Origin: JAFGCN01 sp964547015
Lineage (GTDB): Archaea > Aenigmatarchaeota > Aenigmatarchaeia > QMZS01
Direction of reading: 5' to 3'
NCBI GenBank assembly: GCA_964547015.1
Contig: CAZJKT010000003.1
Coordinates: 1 to 64,000 of the forward strand
DNA length: 64,000 bases
Both the position numbers and the translations under genes were made by a program. Positions 24,120-32,751 of the stretch are shown here, piece after piece. The notes under the pieces were generated by a model. The model did not search any database, had not been told where the DNA came from, and worked only from the letters and a program-made list of their open reading frames with translations. How positions within the stretch are numbered: the stretch's first letter is position 1; every line of letters starts with the position of its first letter.

Positions 24120-24141
24120 CCCATAAGAAAAAGCGCCAGCC

Positions 24142-24204
24142 TTTTCGAAAAATGGTTTTCTTTTTGGGTAGAGACTTTTTCTTTTTCAAAAGAAAAAGGT
24201 TCTA
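24142..24204 (-). other. tRNA-intron-like element at the secY stop codon
   Basis: The last secY codons UUC GAA are followed by UAG, a CUUUUUCUU/AAGAAAAAG hairpin, UACCCAAAAAGAAAACCA and CGAAAA. Exon UUCG can pair with CGAA (24147-24144) with AA^U and AA^G bulges, the same splice motif as the T-loop introns. Removing 63 nt would delete the stop codon and add 13 residues (GWRFFLWDVGSVP) before a UGA. SecY without splicing already has a normal end, so splicing is unproven. Confidence 0.45.
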
Positions 24205-25578
24205 TTCGAAGAATCTCCTTACCATAGGGTTCATATCCTCCATATATTGCTGGCCAATCCTCTCATAGAAGTTATAGAGTATCATTACCGTAAGAAGAAT
24301 GCCTGTTCCTGTGCCTACGGCCCCGGTAAGGTCTGCTACAGCCGCCAAAAGCCCGACAGCAAGCCCGCCCATGATGGCCAGAGGATAGATATATTTGCTT
24401 AGCACCTTTACAAGAATTCTCTTATCTTTCCTAAAGCCCGGAATCTGCATCCCCACAGAAGATATCTGCTCTGCTACCGCCGCGGGGCCCATATTCGTAG
24501 TTTCCACCCAGAAATATGAGAATACTACACAAAGAAGCATTAAAAATACCGTGTAGGTTGTTGCCCTATAATACTCTGAAGTTACAACCTCCTCTCCGGA
24601 AAGAACCCTTGGCAAAAGATTATGAGGGGCTGAAAGATAGTAGGCCGCGCCGCTAAGTGGTTGTCCGTTCTCATCAAATGTCCCAAATACAGATATCCCG
24701 CGGGAATCCATGATTGAGCCCATCATTGTCACATTAATTAAAAGCGCGGCCGCAAGGATTACCGGCATGTTTGAAGTGTAGAAGAAATTCAAAGGCCACC
24801 TCCTGCCAAATCCCCTGACCTGAGAGAATGCCAGCGGGATTTCTACTTTAATTGACTGGGCAAAAATGCATATCGCAAACACAGCCAAAGTCGCTATAAT
24901 TATTGTTAGGGAAAGTATCACAAGGCTTGCATTAGCGGAGAAAAACCCCTGAAACACGCTTAGTACTGCCCCTGCGCACTGTCCGCCTCCGGTTATGCTG
25001 CAAAGCCCCCCGTCAGCGGACAAGGGTGAAAAAAGCCTTACAAAAATGGTTTTGGCAACGCCTGCGGCAATAAAGAGTGAAACGCCCGGGCCAAGCCCCC
25101 ATTTTGTGCTGATTTCATCCAAAAACAAAATCATAAGGCCGCCAAGAGCAATCTGAAGGCCTACTAATGGGATTAAAGCTGAAGTCTCAGCCCTAACCGC
25201 CCCAAAAAGGACAAATGCAAAGCCCTCAACAAAACACAGGATTATTGCAAGGGTTTTTTGCGTCCCCTGAAATTTTATTCTTCCTTCCTTGGTGTTTAGG
25301 TTCCAGGATAGGATTTTAGCCCCTACAAGCACCTGAAGGAGAATGGAGGAGGTAACAATCGGGCCGATTCCTAAGGTCCCAAGTGTTCCGAATTCAGAGC
25401 CTAAAAGAACAGAAATATTGCGGAAATAATCAAAGCTTTGGGCGGCTATGCCGTAAATAGGGGTTTCGCCCATTGTGTAGAATAAAAGAAGGATTGCCAC
25501 AGTCCATTTTAGCCTTTGCTTAAAGTCAAGCCTTGATTTGGGCTTAACAACGCCGGGCAGTTTTGAAAATAGGTTCAT
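24202..25578 (-). CDS. secY: Protein translocase subunit SecY
   Basis: 458 aa with ten membrane helices, archaeal length. The plug region near residue 50-70, the cytoplasmic loops (about residues 250-270 and the C-terminal RRFFE) and TM segments follow SecY. It forms the membrane channel with SecE and Sec61beta (21802). uL15 is upstream on the same strand, as in the archaeal spc cluster, with 124 nt that include a TATA (TATATAC), so it may also have its own promoter. Confidence 0.96.
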   Translation of the reverse strand: MNLFSKLPGVVKPKSRLDFKQRLKWTVAILLLFYTMGETPIYGIAAQSFDYFRNISVLLGSEFGTLGTLGIGPIVTSSILLQVLVGAKILSWNLNTKEGRIKFQGTQKTLAIILCFVEGFAFVLFGAVRAETSALIPLVGLQIALGGLMILFLDEISTKWGLGPGVSLFIAAGVAKTIFVRLFSPLSADGGLCSITGGGQCAGAVLSVFQGFFSANASLVILSLTIIIATLAVFAICIFAQSIKVEIPLAFSQVRGFGRRWPLNFFYTSNMPVILAAALLINVTMMGSIMDSRGISVFGTFDENGQPLSGAAYYLSAPHNLLPRVLSGEEVVTSEYYRATTYTVFLMLLCVVFSYFWVETTNMGPAAVAEQISSVGMQIPGFRKDKRILVKVLSKYIYPLAIMGGLAVGLLAAVADLTGAVGTGTGILLTVMILYNFYERIGQQYMEDMNPMVRRFFE

Positions 25579-25702
25579 TAATTTAGTTCAATTAAAATAA
25601 TAATTGTTGTCTCTGGATTTTAGCGCCAAGTATATATAGGTTTATAAGCTCTTCCCAAAATCCAAATAGAAATAAGGCAGTTAGATGCAAATTTCTGAAT
25701 AA

Positions 25703-26092
25703 CTAAGCCTCAACCAACTCGCATCCTGCGGCTTTGAGCTTTTCCCCGGCCGATTTGCTCCATTTTGAAACAGTAATTTTCGCCTTAAAATTTGCTTCCC
25801 CGTCCCCAAGAAGCTTATCTATGCCCATTTGGGAAAGGTTTACCTCCTTTTTTTTCTCTTTTTCAAGGATTGCCGCAAGCCCGCTGATATTTATGGAATT
25901 AAGGGTTTTCTTCTTCTTGAGCTTTGTGTGGTCAAAGTGGTCAGGGAAATACTTGAGTATCTTCTGCATTTTATGGCCCTTTGAGCCTGAGAAGCCTACA
26001 CCTCCCCTTGAGCCCTTGCCTCTGTGCTTTTTTTTCATCCCCCATCCGTGGGTATTTGAGCCCCGCATTTTCTTTGTGGTTGTCTTTCCCAT
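25703..26092 (-). CDS. rpl15: 50S ribosomal protein uL15
   Basis: 129 aa from MGKTTTKKMRGSNTHG at 26092; the longer upstream frame is not typical and lacks conservation. The Gly/Lys/Arg-rich start (RGSNTHGWGMKKKHRGKGSR) and GGVGFSGSKGHKMQ are the rRNA-binding tail. The C-terminal half is the globular domain. Precedes secY, the usual neighbour. Confidence 0.94.
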   Translation of the reverse strand: MGKTTTKKMRGSNTHGWGMKKKHRGKGSRGGVGFSGSKGHKMQKILKYFPDHFDHTKLKKKKTLNSINISGLAAILEKEKKKEVNLSQMGIDKLLGDGEANFKAKITVSKWSKSAGEKLKAAGCELVEA

Positions 26093-26216
26093 AATAGGGC
26101 ATGTAAGAAATAAATTTGGAGCCATACATATTGATTTCCCGCAAAGTGGGCGGGTATCCCTAAAAGAGGCAACTGCGGTTAACGGCAAGGCAAGAATTCC
26201 CAAAAAATGTCAAGAA

Positions 26217-27260
26217 CTACCTCAATTCCCCCCAAAACCGCCTTTTTTTAGGCTTCTGCCTCAAAGAATAGGCAATCGCCCCGTAACCGAGAATTACGCT
26301 TATAAGGACAGCCCAGCTCCCAAGCAAAGGAAGCCTGAATATAAGGTTGAGCAGGATAAATCCTGCGGTAAACAAGATTGCCCTGTGCGCTTCTATCCCC
26401 AGCATACCAAAAAGCCATTTCCCGGCGCTATATGATACAAATAAAACCGCCGCCATAAGCCCGATAACAAAGCTCACTGCAAGGATAAAAGCCACAGGAA
26501 TCCCGATAATAGACAAGATAAAGAGCACAATAATGAACGGGGAAATAATCAGGGATACAAAACCCAAAAGAAAGCTCTTTATAGGCTTCTCTGATATTGC
26601 AATATCCACTTTGCGGTAGGCTGCGGGCCAGGCTAATGTCAGCAAAAGCCCGATAATATAGAAGCTTATTATCAGAAGCGCGTTTAAGAGATTCATTGCG
26701 AGTTTGACTGCCGAAACATCCCTTGGCTGCTCAACAATCACCTCCCCCGAGACGCCTTCGTCTATGAGATTTCCTGCCTTAATGTGGAGCGTGCCGTTGA
26801 TTAATCCTTGGTGGGTGGTTGAAACTGCGCTTATTAGGGCATCCCGCCCGATATATGCTTCGGGAAAGATGATTATTTTCCCACCTGCAAGGACAGCATT
26901 TGTCTCAACAGCAGAGCGCAGGTTAACCCTACCCCCAACAGCCACAATTTTGCCGTAAATATCTGAATTTATATTAACTTCTCCGCCGATTACCAGGAGG
27001 TCGCCGGCAATAGGCGCGTTAATATTCACGGTTCCCCCCGCAATTATCGCCCCCCCTACAGGCTCATTTACATTTATAATAGTGCCCGCGGCAAAAATAT
27101 CATCATCCACCCGCTCGTCAATAGAAATATTTTTGCCTTCAAAAATCTCAAGCGCAAAAACCGCGCAGGGCAGGGATAATAATAGGACACTAAGCGCGAG
27201 AACTGCAAGCAAAAAAATCCTTGGGCTTAAGCCTCCTCCGCCTATGTTTTTAGAGAGCAT
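26217..27260 (-). CDS. Bactofilin-like polymer-forming membrane protein A
   Basis: 347 aa. A signal peptide (LLAVLALSVLLLSLPCAVFA) precedes a right-handed beta-helix of short repeats with the pattern of bactofilins (VGGAIIAGGTVNINAPIAGD, then LLVIGGEVNINSDIYG). The last 160 residues have about five membrane helices. Bactofilins polymerise into filaments that shape cells; here the helix part would face outside and the tail anchors it. Shares order and sequence style with the next gene upstream. Confidence 0.75.
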   Translation of the reverse strand: MLSKNIGGGGLSPRIFLLAVLALSVLLLSLPCAVFALEIFEGKNISIDERVDDDIFAAGTIINVNEPVGGAIIAGGTVNINAPIAGDLLVIGGEVNINSDIYGKIVAVGGRVNLRSAVETNAVLAGGKIIIFPEAYIGRDALISAVSTTHQGLINGTLHIKAGNLIDEGVSGEVIVEQPRDVSAVKLAMNLLNALLIISFYIIGLLLTLAWPAAYRKVDIAISEKPIKSFLLGFVSLIISPFIIVLFILSIIGIPVAFILAVSFVIGLMAAVLFVSYSAGKWLFGMLGIEAHRAILFTAGFILLNLIFRLPLLGSWAVLISVILGYGAIAYSLRQKPKKRRFWGELR

Positions 27261-27349
27261 AACTTATTTGCTCATATGGTATATATACTTTTTAGTAGGC
27301 TCTACTCGGTTATTTGCGTTTTATGCCTCTAGCTCAATTCTATACAAGC

Positions 27350-28522
27350 CTAGGATTTTATTTTTGAATGGTTGCCCAGCTTTTGGATTTCATGGTTTAT
27401 CTCTTTTAGGTCATGCTTTATTCCCCGCTCAACCCCCCTCTCAGACCTTATAAAAAAGTCAATAAGCCTTTCTTTGAAGCCCTTCTTTTCCGCCAGGCTC
27501 TTTTTTGAAGCGTAATATATTGAGCCTGCACCTAAGCAAAGCGTCAGAAGGACTAAAATTCCCCCTATATATGGCAGGCGAAATAGCAGGTTAAGCGCCA
27601 AAAGACCTAAGATAAACCCCCAAACCCCTCCGATATGGATTCCATGCAAATCCATCATATAGTGCCCTATTGAGTAGGCAACAAAGAATAAGGCGGCCAT
27701 CATAGATATCAAAAAGCTCACACCAAGTATGAAAGCTAAAGGAATACCTATAAGGGACATCAAAAAAAGCAGAATTACAAAGGGAGAGGCAAAAATCATC
27801 AAAAATCCTATTAAGGTAACCTTAAGGGGAGATTTTCTAATTTCCTTATCAGCGCCCCGGTAAGAAGAGGGGAAAATAAAAAGGAGAAATATGCCCAGTA
27901 TCAGGAACCCGGACATAAGTAAAATGTTTATTGCATTTGAGAGCATATCAAGTCGCGCTGCCATTGCATTTTCCTGTATATCAAGCTCTCCAACATAGCC
28001 CTCATTTATAAGGTCTCCGCTGCTGAGGGTAAGGCTCCCTAAAATTGCGCCCTCATTTTTTACCGAGCCGCCTGCAACAAAAATATCCTTCCCAACGGTA
28101 GCATTCGGGTAGAAAAGAATGTTTGCCCCCACTATAAAGGCATTTTGGTCAACATGGCCCTTCACCATCACTTTGCCGCCGGCAACGGCAAGATTTCCGT
28201 AAATCTCTGAATTTACAATAACTTCCCCCGCAATTACCGAAACATCCCCGTAAATCGGGGCATTTATATAGACCGAGCCTGCAGCAATAATCGCCCCGCG
28301 CACAGGGGCATTGATTTCTATAATCCCCGCGGAGCCAAAAATCATGTCATCAACAGGCTCATTTATTAAAACCAAGTCTCCCGATATCATTTCAAAAGCG
28401 AAGGCGCCCTGAGGCAGAAAAATTGCAATAAGAAGGACTGCGGCAAGGGAATGCAAAAGAATCCTATTGGCGCCAAAATGCCTTTTTTTTTGTCTGCTAT
28501 TTTCCAAATCCCGCATAATCAT
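27350..28522 (-). CDS. Bactofilin-like polymer-forming membrane protein B
   Basis: 390 aa, a tandem paralogue of the preceding entry. Signal peptide, beta-helix repeats (VRGAIIAAGSVYINAPIYGD and later AVAGGKVMVKG), then about five membrane helices ending in a longer basic and acidic tail (SERGVERGIKHDLKEINHE). The pair likely forms hetero-polymers in the envelope. It is divergent from the PrmC-like gene with 81 nt between them. Confidence 0.75.
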   Translation of the reverse strand: MIMRDLENSRQKKRHFGANRILLHSLAAVLLIAIFLPQGAFAFEMISGDLVLINEPVDDMIFGSAGIIEINAPVRGAIIAAGSVYINAPIYGDVSVIAGEVIVNSEIYGNLAVAGGKVMVKGHVDQNAFIVGANILFYPNATVGKDIFVAGGSVKNEGAILGSLTLSSGDLINEGYVGELDIQENAMAARLDMLSNAINILLMSGFLILGIFLLFIFPSSYRGADKEIRKSPLKVTLIGFLMIFASPFVILLFLMSLIGIPLAFILGVSFLISMMAALFFVAYSIGHYMMDLHGIHIGGVWGFILGLLALNLLFRLPYIGGILVLLTLCLGAGSIYYASKKSLAEKKGFKERLIDFFIRSERGVERGIKHDLKEINHEIQKLGNHSKIKS

Positions 28523-28603
28523 ATTCGGATAGGGATATATATCACCAAAGTTTTCCCGGCATAGCCCAAAACTATTCTTTCTCGCCTAAAAAACTTCTAT
28601 TTT

Positions 28604-29167
28604 ATGCAATCAAAGACTTTAATGGAGGGCATAAATGATGAGCCGGTCTATGAGCCGCAGGAGGATTCTTATTTTTTGCTGGACTGCCTCAAAAAGGAGC
28701 TTGAGGGCAAAAAGATTGGGCGGGCGCTTGAAATCGGCACTGGCAGCGGGATTCTGGCGATTGAAGCCGCCAAATCGGCCAAAAAGGTCTTGGCTGTGGA
28801 TATTAATCCTGATGCAATATCAGAGGCAAAACTTGCCGCAAAAAAAGCGGGGACAAAAAATATTGAGTTTGTTGAGGGCGACCTTTTTGGAAATGTTTCA
28901 GGCAGGTTTGATTTGATTTTTTTCAATCCCCCCTATCTTCCCGGAAGGGGCGAGGCATGCCTTTGCGGGGGAAAACGCGGGCAGGAAGTTATTGAGCGGT
29001 TTTTGGGAGCGGTTGGAAGTCACCTGAAAGACGGAGGAAAGGCATTAATCCTGCTCTCATCTTTCAATGATGTTGAAAGCCTAAAAAAGAAATACGGATT
29101 TCGGATAGTTGCGGATAAAAAACTTTGGTTTGAGGCTCTTTTTTGCGCGGAAATCAAGAAAAGCTAA
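28604..29167 (+). CDS. prmC: HemK/PrmC-like protein glutamine methyltransferase
   Basis: 187 aa, the short archaeal form. SAM site: ALEIGTGSGILAIEA (motif I), AVDINPDAI (acidic post-I) and catalytic NPPYLPG (about residue 109). The NPPY motif methylates glutamine; in archaea and eukaryotes the Mtq2-like enzyme modifies the GGQ loop of release factor aRF1. Start codon ATG fits a short leader after a TATA. Confidence 0.9.
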   Translation: MQSKTLMEGINDEPVYEPQEDSYFLLDCLKKELEGKKIGRALEIGTGSGILAIEAAKSAKKVLAVDINPDAISEAKLAAKKAGTKNIEFVEGDLFGNVSGRFDLIFFNPPYLPGRGEACLCGGKRGQEVIERFLGAVGSHLKDGGKALILLSSFNDVESLKKKYGFRIVADKKLWFEALFCAEIKKS

Positions 29168-29186
29168 TTATTTGACAGTATTAATT

Positions 29187-29594
29187 ATGGTGAATAGCGC
29201 AAATCCAACGGAAAAAAATGCGGGCGAATGCGCGGATATGAATAAAAAAAGTATAGGATTAATAGTTCTTCTAGAAACCGATGAGGTTCCTGTAGTATAT
29301 CGGCTTGCGATTTTTGGCAGGAACCCTAACGAGCTTATCTGCCAAAAAAGCGGTTATACCGTTCAGGAAATTGCAGAGTATCTCTCAAATGCAGTTCCAA
29401 AGAGCTACGAAAAAGTCAAAGGCCTGCTAAAGTATTCCCTTAGTAGAGGAGAGATGCCCTCCGGATTTGAAGAGTTGCAGGAAGTTGACGAAGAGACAAG
29501 GCGTTGTTTTGAAAGCGAATTATATATTCAGATAGAAAGACGGATAAATAGAGAGGGGGAAGAGATACTGGCCCAATATGGAATACTTGGTTAA
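29187..29594 (+). CDS. Orphan soluble protein (135 aa)
   Basis: 135 aa from MVNSANPTEKNAG. Beta-rich first half (IGLIVLLETDEVPVVYRLAI) and an acidic helical second half. No motif recognised. It lies 19 nt downstream of the PrmC-like gene, on the same strand, so it may be cotranscribed with it; no link to release factors can be shown. Confidence 0.5.
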   Translation: MVNSANPTEKNAGECADMNKKSIGLIVLLETDEVPVVYRLAIFGRNPNELICQKSGYTVQEIAEYLSNAVPKSYEKVKGLLKYSLSRGEMPSGFEELQEVDEETRRCFESELYIQIERRINREGEEILAQYGILG

Positions 29595-29627
29595 GCCAAC
29601 CCTAATTAATATTTTTGGAATAGGGTT

Positions 29628-30269
29628 ATGAAAGACGGAGATTTTGTCGAAATTGAGTATGTCGGGCGGCTTAAGGACACAAATGAGATTTTTGACCTGA
29701 CCGATGAGGAACTGGCAAAAAAAGAGGGCATATTTAATGAAAAAGCAAAATACGGACCGATAAAAATCGTCCTTGGCGAAAAGCTCGTACTAGAAGGCCT
29801 TGAAGAAATAATCCGGGGCATGAATCCGGGCGAGGAAAAAACAGAGGCTTTGCCGCCGGAAAAAGCCTTTGGCGAAAGAAAGGCCGACCTTGTAAAGGTT
29901 GTGCCTGAAGCGGAACTTCGCCGACAGAAAATAAATCCTGTTCCGGGAATGATTCTCGACATGGGCGAGTACAAAGCAAAAATTCAGTCCGTAAATTCCG
30001 GCAGAGTCAGGATTGACTTCAATAACCCACTGGCAGGGCGGGAGATTGAGTATAAAATTAAGGTTAGCCGGGCGATTGAAGATACCAATGAGAAAGCCGC
30101 AATAATTGTTGAGTTTTTCTGCAGGGATGCGGCTGAGGTAAAGATTGATGGCAGCAAGGCAAAGATTGAGGCAAAAGCCCAATTGCCCGAGCAGGTAATG
30201 CAAAAGGTTTCTGAGCTTTTGAAAAAGCATCTCAGCGTAGAAAAGGTTGTGTTCAAGCGGGAATTCTAG
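29628..30269 (+). CDS. FKBP-type peptidyl-prolyl isomerase (SlyD-like)
   Basis: 213 aa, the long archaeal FKBP. It starts MKDGDFVEIEYVGRLKD and has the active-site segment (KIVLGEKLVLEGLEEIIRGM) plus an insert-in-flap domain (residues about 75-145) that binds unfolded chains. A C-terminal extension (about 60 residues) is seen in archaeal members. It acts as a proline isomerase and chaperone in the cytoplasm. Confidence 0.9.
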   Translation: MKDGDFVEIEYVGRLKDTNEIFDLTDEELAKKEGIFNEKAKYGPIKIVLGEKLVLEGLEEIIRGMNPGEEKTEALPPEKAFGERKADLVKVVPEAELRRQKINPVPGMILDMGEYKAKIQSVNSGRVRIDFNNPLAGREIEYKIKVSRAIEDTNEKAAIIVEFFCRDAAEVKIDGSKAKIEAKAQLPEQVMQKVSELLKKHLSVEKVVFKREF

Positions 30270-30339
30270 AATTCAGCACCTAACTCTCAGTTAGTTTATA
30301 CATTGGAATTTTTTATTGCAACATCCAAAATATTATTAT

Positions 30340-31101
30340 ATGGTGAATGGCTTTGATGTCCGAAACAACAGCGTTTATACTAAGGTGCTGGAGTATCGAA
30401 AAGACGGCTCTCCGGATGTAGTATTTATTTGCACAGCTCATATAGGGACAAGAACATATTACAGAGAACTCGAACAGCGGGTAGATAGGATCAAGTATGG
30501 GATTTATGAGGGGGTTGGGATTCGTAGCAAGGAGGCTGACTTCTTCTATGAGAATGTAGTATTCCCCCTCATTGCGGAAGAAGTTTACTGGCTGGGCTTG
30601 GTATATCAGTCAGACTTCCTGAAGGTAAATGAAACTTCGTGGATAAACCCTGATGCTTATGTGGAAGATTCTACCGTTCCCGAGTGGCGGGCTAAAATGG
30701 AGGGCTTATTGAGGTTTGGAACCGAGCATAAGGTATTCAGCCGGCTTGCTCACGGGTCGCGGGAAAAAATCATGGAGATGCACAGAAAGAATCTCCTATG
30801 GGAGCTTGAACTCTATTTCTTTGAGCCATCATTGATGCGGGGCTGGCAGGAGAATACACCAACGCTCGACTACCGAAATGAATTACTAGCTTCATATTTG
30901 GAGGAGCTAATACAAAGTGGCGTATCCAGGAAAATTGGCGTTGTATACGGGGCGGGGCACCTCAAAGCAGTTCATCCTTTTCTGGAAGGGCTTGGCTACA
31001 GGCTGGGGAAGTGCGAGGAGATAAAGGCCTTTGGGCTTTATGACCCGATAGAGGGCGGGATTTCGCAAATTCGGAACCCTAAAAAACGGTATCAAAAATA
31101 A
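30340..31101 (+). CDS. TraB/TIKI-like hypothetical protein
   Basis: 253 aa from ATG 30340 (a TTG at 30316 is also in frame). CTAHIGTRTYYREL and IYEGVG at the start and VVYGAGHLKAV near the end recall the conserved motifs of the TraB/TIKI/ChaN-like superfamily (His after a strand, Glu after a second strand, GAGH late). That group includes metal-dependent proteases and proteins of unknown function. No membrane helix. The assignment rests only on these spaced motifs. Confidence 0.5.
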   Translation: MVNGFDVRNNSVYTKVLEYRKDGSPDVVFICTAHIGTRTYYRELEQRVDRIKYGIYEGVGIRSKEADFFYENVVFPLIAEEVYWLGLVYQSDFLKVNETSWINPDAYVEDSTVPEWRAKMEGLLRFGTEHKVFSRLAHGSREKIMEMHRKNLLWELELYFFEPSLMRGWQENTPTLDYRNELLASYLEELIQSGVSRKIGVVYGAGHLKAVHPFLEGLGYRLGKCEEIKAFGLYDPIEGGISQIRNPKKRYQK

Positions 31102-31237
31102 AGGCAAATAATCTGACCGGATAATGATGGCAAAAAGCATTTAGCTTCAGGGTAGCCTTCCAAGAAAGCATTTAGGCGTACGCCCCGCCTTTATTTAAGA
31201 AAACTTAACGAAATCAAAAAAAACATAAAACCGGTAT

Positions 31238-31414
31238 TTACAAATCGTAGCCTCTAAGTGTTTTTCTTCCGTTAGCCTTTGCCCTGTTGGCTGCTTCCTT
31301 GATGGCTTCTTCAACCTTCTTGGAAAGAACTTCGGCAAAGTCACCGGACATATTTATGTCCATTTTTCTGGCTACTTCTTTGATTTTTGACTGAACTACT
31401 AACATTTCTGCCAT
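31238..31414 (-). CDS. Small histone-fold protein (58 aa)
   Basis: 58 aa, starting MAEMLVVQSKIKEVARKM and ending KTLRGYDL. The helix-strand-helix rhythm, MSGDFAEVLSKKVEEAI and the final RKTLRGYDL match short archaeal histone-like proteins (CBF/NF-Y type, DUF1931-like), where the end forms the fold's last helix. These proteins bind DNA as dimers and help compact the chromosome or act as factors. The next 210 nt to the right hold only AT-rich promoter sequence. Confidence 0.75.
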   Translation of the reverse strand: MAEMLVVQSKIKEVARKMDINMSGDFAEVLSKKVEEAIKEAANRAKANGRKTLRGYDL

Positions 31415-31624
31415 AAACTTATTGCAATCGTATATTTAAAGCATTTTATAGGGGTCAGGACTACTTAAGGATTATAATTACTCCTCTGGCAAGGGCAGGA
31501 CGCGTTCAGATAACTTCTGCAAATTCTCTGCCTGACATTATAAACCCCAAACAAGCATCTTCCCTAGGGTGTCTTTGCAAACCCCAAATATATCCGCTTA
31601 TATGGATAAATATTTCTTATATAT

Positions 31625-32722
31625 ATGGCTTCACCGATTGATATTAAAAAAGGCAATATCATTAGCTTCCTTGAGGAAACAAAGCCCTTGGTTGACGAGG
31701 TAATCCTTAATTACCTTCCAAGAAAAGTAGGAAAAGAGTGGATGGAATGTGTTTTTGGAAAACCGAGGTATGAGTACAGCATTGATTCTGCCCAAAAGGC
31801 GCTTGTTGACCCAATGTGGGACCTTCTGGATCGAGGGGGGAAGAGGTGGCGCCCTGTTCTCTTCTTGCTGATAGTCGAAGCTGTCGGGGGCGATAAAGAG
31901 AAGGTGAAAGATATCGTGATAATACCCGAAATTGTGCATAACGGGACTCTGATGGTTGATGATATTGAGGATATGGGTGAATTAAGGCGAGGCAAGCCCT
32001 GTATCCATAAGATATATGGTGTGGATGTGGCGATAAATGCCGGAAACTTCATGTATTTTTTCCCCCTGCTCGCCCTTGAGAAAAACAGGCATAAGTTCAA
32101 GCCGGAAACACTAAACAAGGCATACAAGATATATGTTCAGGAAATGCTAAATGTGAGTTTAGGCCAGGCAACAGATATTAACTGGCATAAAGGAAATGCG
32201 GATAATATAAGAGAAGAGGAGTACCTTCAGATGTGCGCCTATAAGACAGGGTGCCTCTCAAGGATGTCTGCAAAGCTTGCCGCCGCCCTCTCTGAATGCG
32301 ATGATGAGCTCATAGAAAAGCTTGGGCGGGTTGCTGAAGCCATAGGAGTTGCATTCCAGATTCAGGATGACATTTTAGATATATCATTAAGCGAAGAAGA
32401 CAGGGCAGGATTTGGAAAGCCTTTTGGAAATGATATTAAGGAAGGCAAAAGGACGCTCCTGGTTATCCAAACACTTAAGGAAGCAAATGAATCTGACAGA
32501 AATAGGCTTATTCAGATATTAGGAAAGCATACAGACGACCTTGAGGAGAGGCGTGAGGCAATCGAAATTATTGAGAAGTACGGGTCAATTGAATATGCCG
32601 CAAACAGGGCCCGCCAAATAGTAAAGGAGGCCTGGGAAGAAACCGATGATTTGCTTAAGGAAAGCCCCGCAAAAGACAAATTAAAAGAATTTGTGAGCTA
32701 CCTGATTGAAAGGAAGGTTTAG
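31625..32722 (+). CDS. Polyprenyl (geranylgeranyl-type) diphosphate synthase
   Basis: 365 aa. First aspartate-rich motif DDIED (about residue 114) with GGKRWRPVLF before it, second motif QDDILDI (about residue 250). It joins C5 units with allylic diphosphates to make the chains for archaeal ether lipids and lipid carriers. The residues before the first Asp motif set chain length but cannot be read with certainty. A TATA-like sequence lies about 25 nt upstream, giving a leaderless start. Confidence 0.92.
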   Translation: MASPIDIKKGNIISFLEETKPLVDEVILNYLPRKVGKEWMECVFGKPRYEYSIDSAQKALVDPMWDLLDRGGKRWRPVLFLLIVEAVGGDKEKVKDIVIIPEIVHNGTLMVDDIEDMGELRRGKPCIHKIYGVDVAINAGNFMYFFPLLALEKNRHKFKPETLNKAYKIYVQEMLNVSLGQATDINWHKGNADNIREEEYLQMCAYKTGCLSRMSAKLAAALSECDDELIEKLGRVAEAIGVAFQIQDDILDISLSEEDRAGFGKPFGNDIKEGKRTLLVIQTLKEANESDRNRLIQILGKHTDDLEERREAIEIIEKYGSIEYAANRARQIVKEAWEETDDLLKESPAKDKLKEFVSYLIERKV

Positions 32723-32751
32723 CGTGATTGATGCCCCCGCGCGAAAGTAAA

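Noticed and set aside
24142..24204. The secY element as a tRNA gene fragment
   Set aside because: No second half of a T stem, acceptor stem or anticodon arm can be found around it.
25703..26203. A longer N-terminus for uL15
   Set aside because: The extra 37 residues lack the conserved start; MGKTTTKKMRGSNTHG is the family-like beginning.
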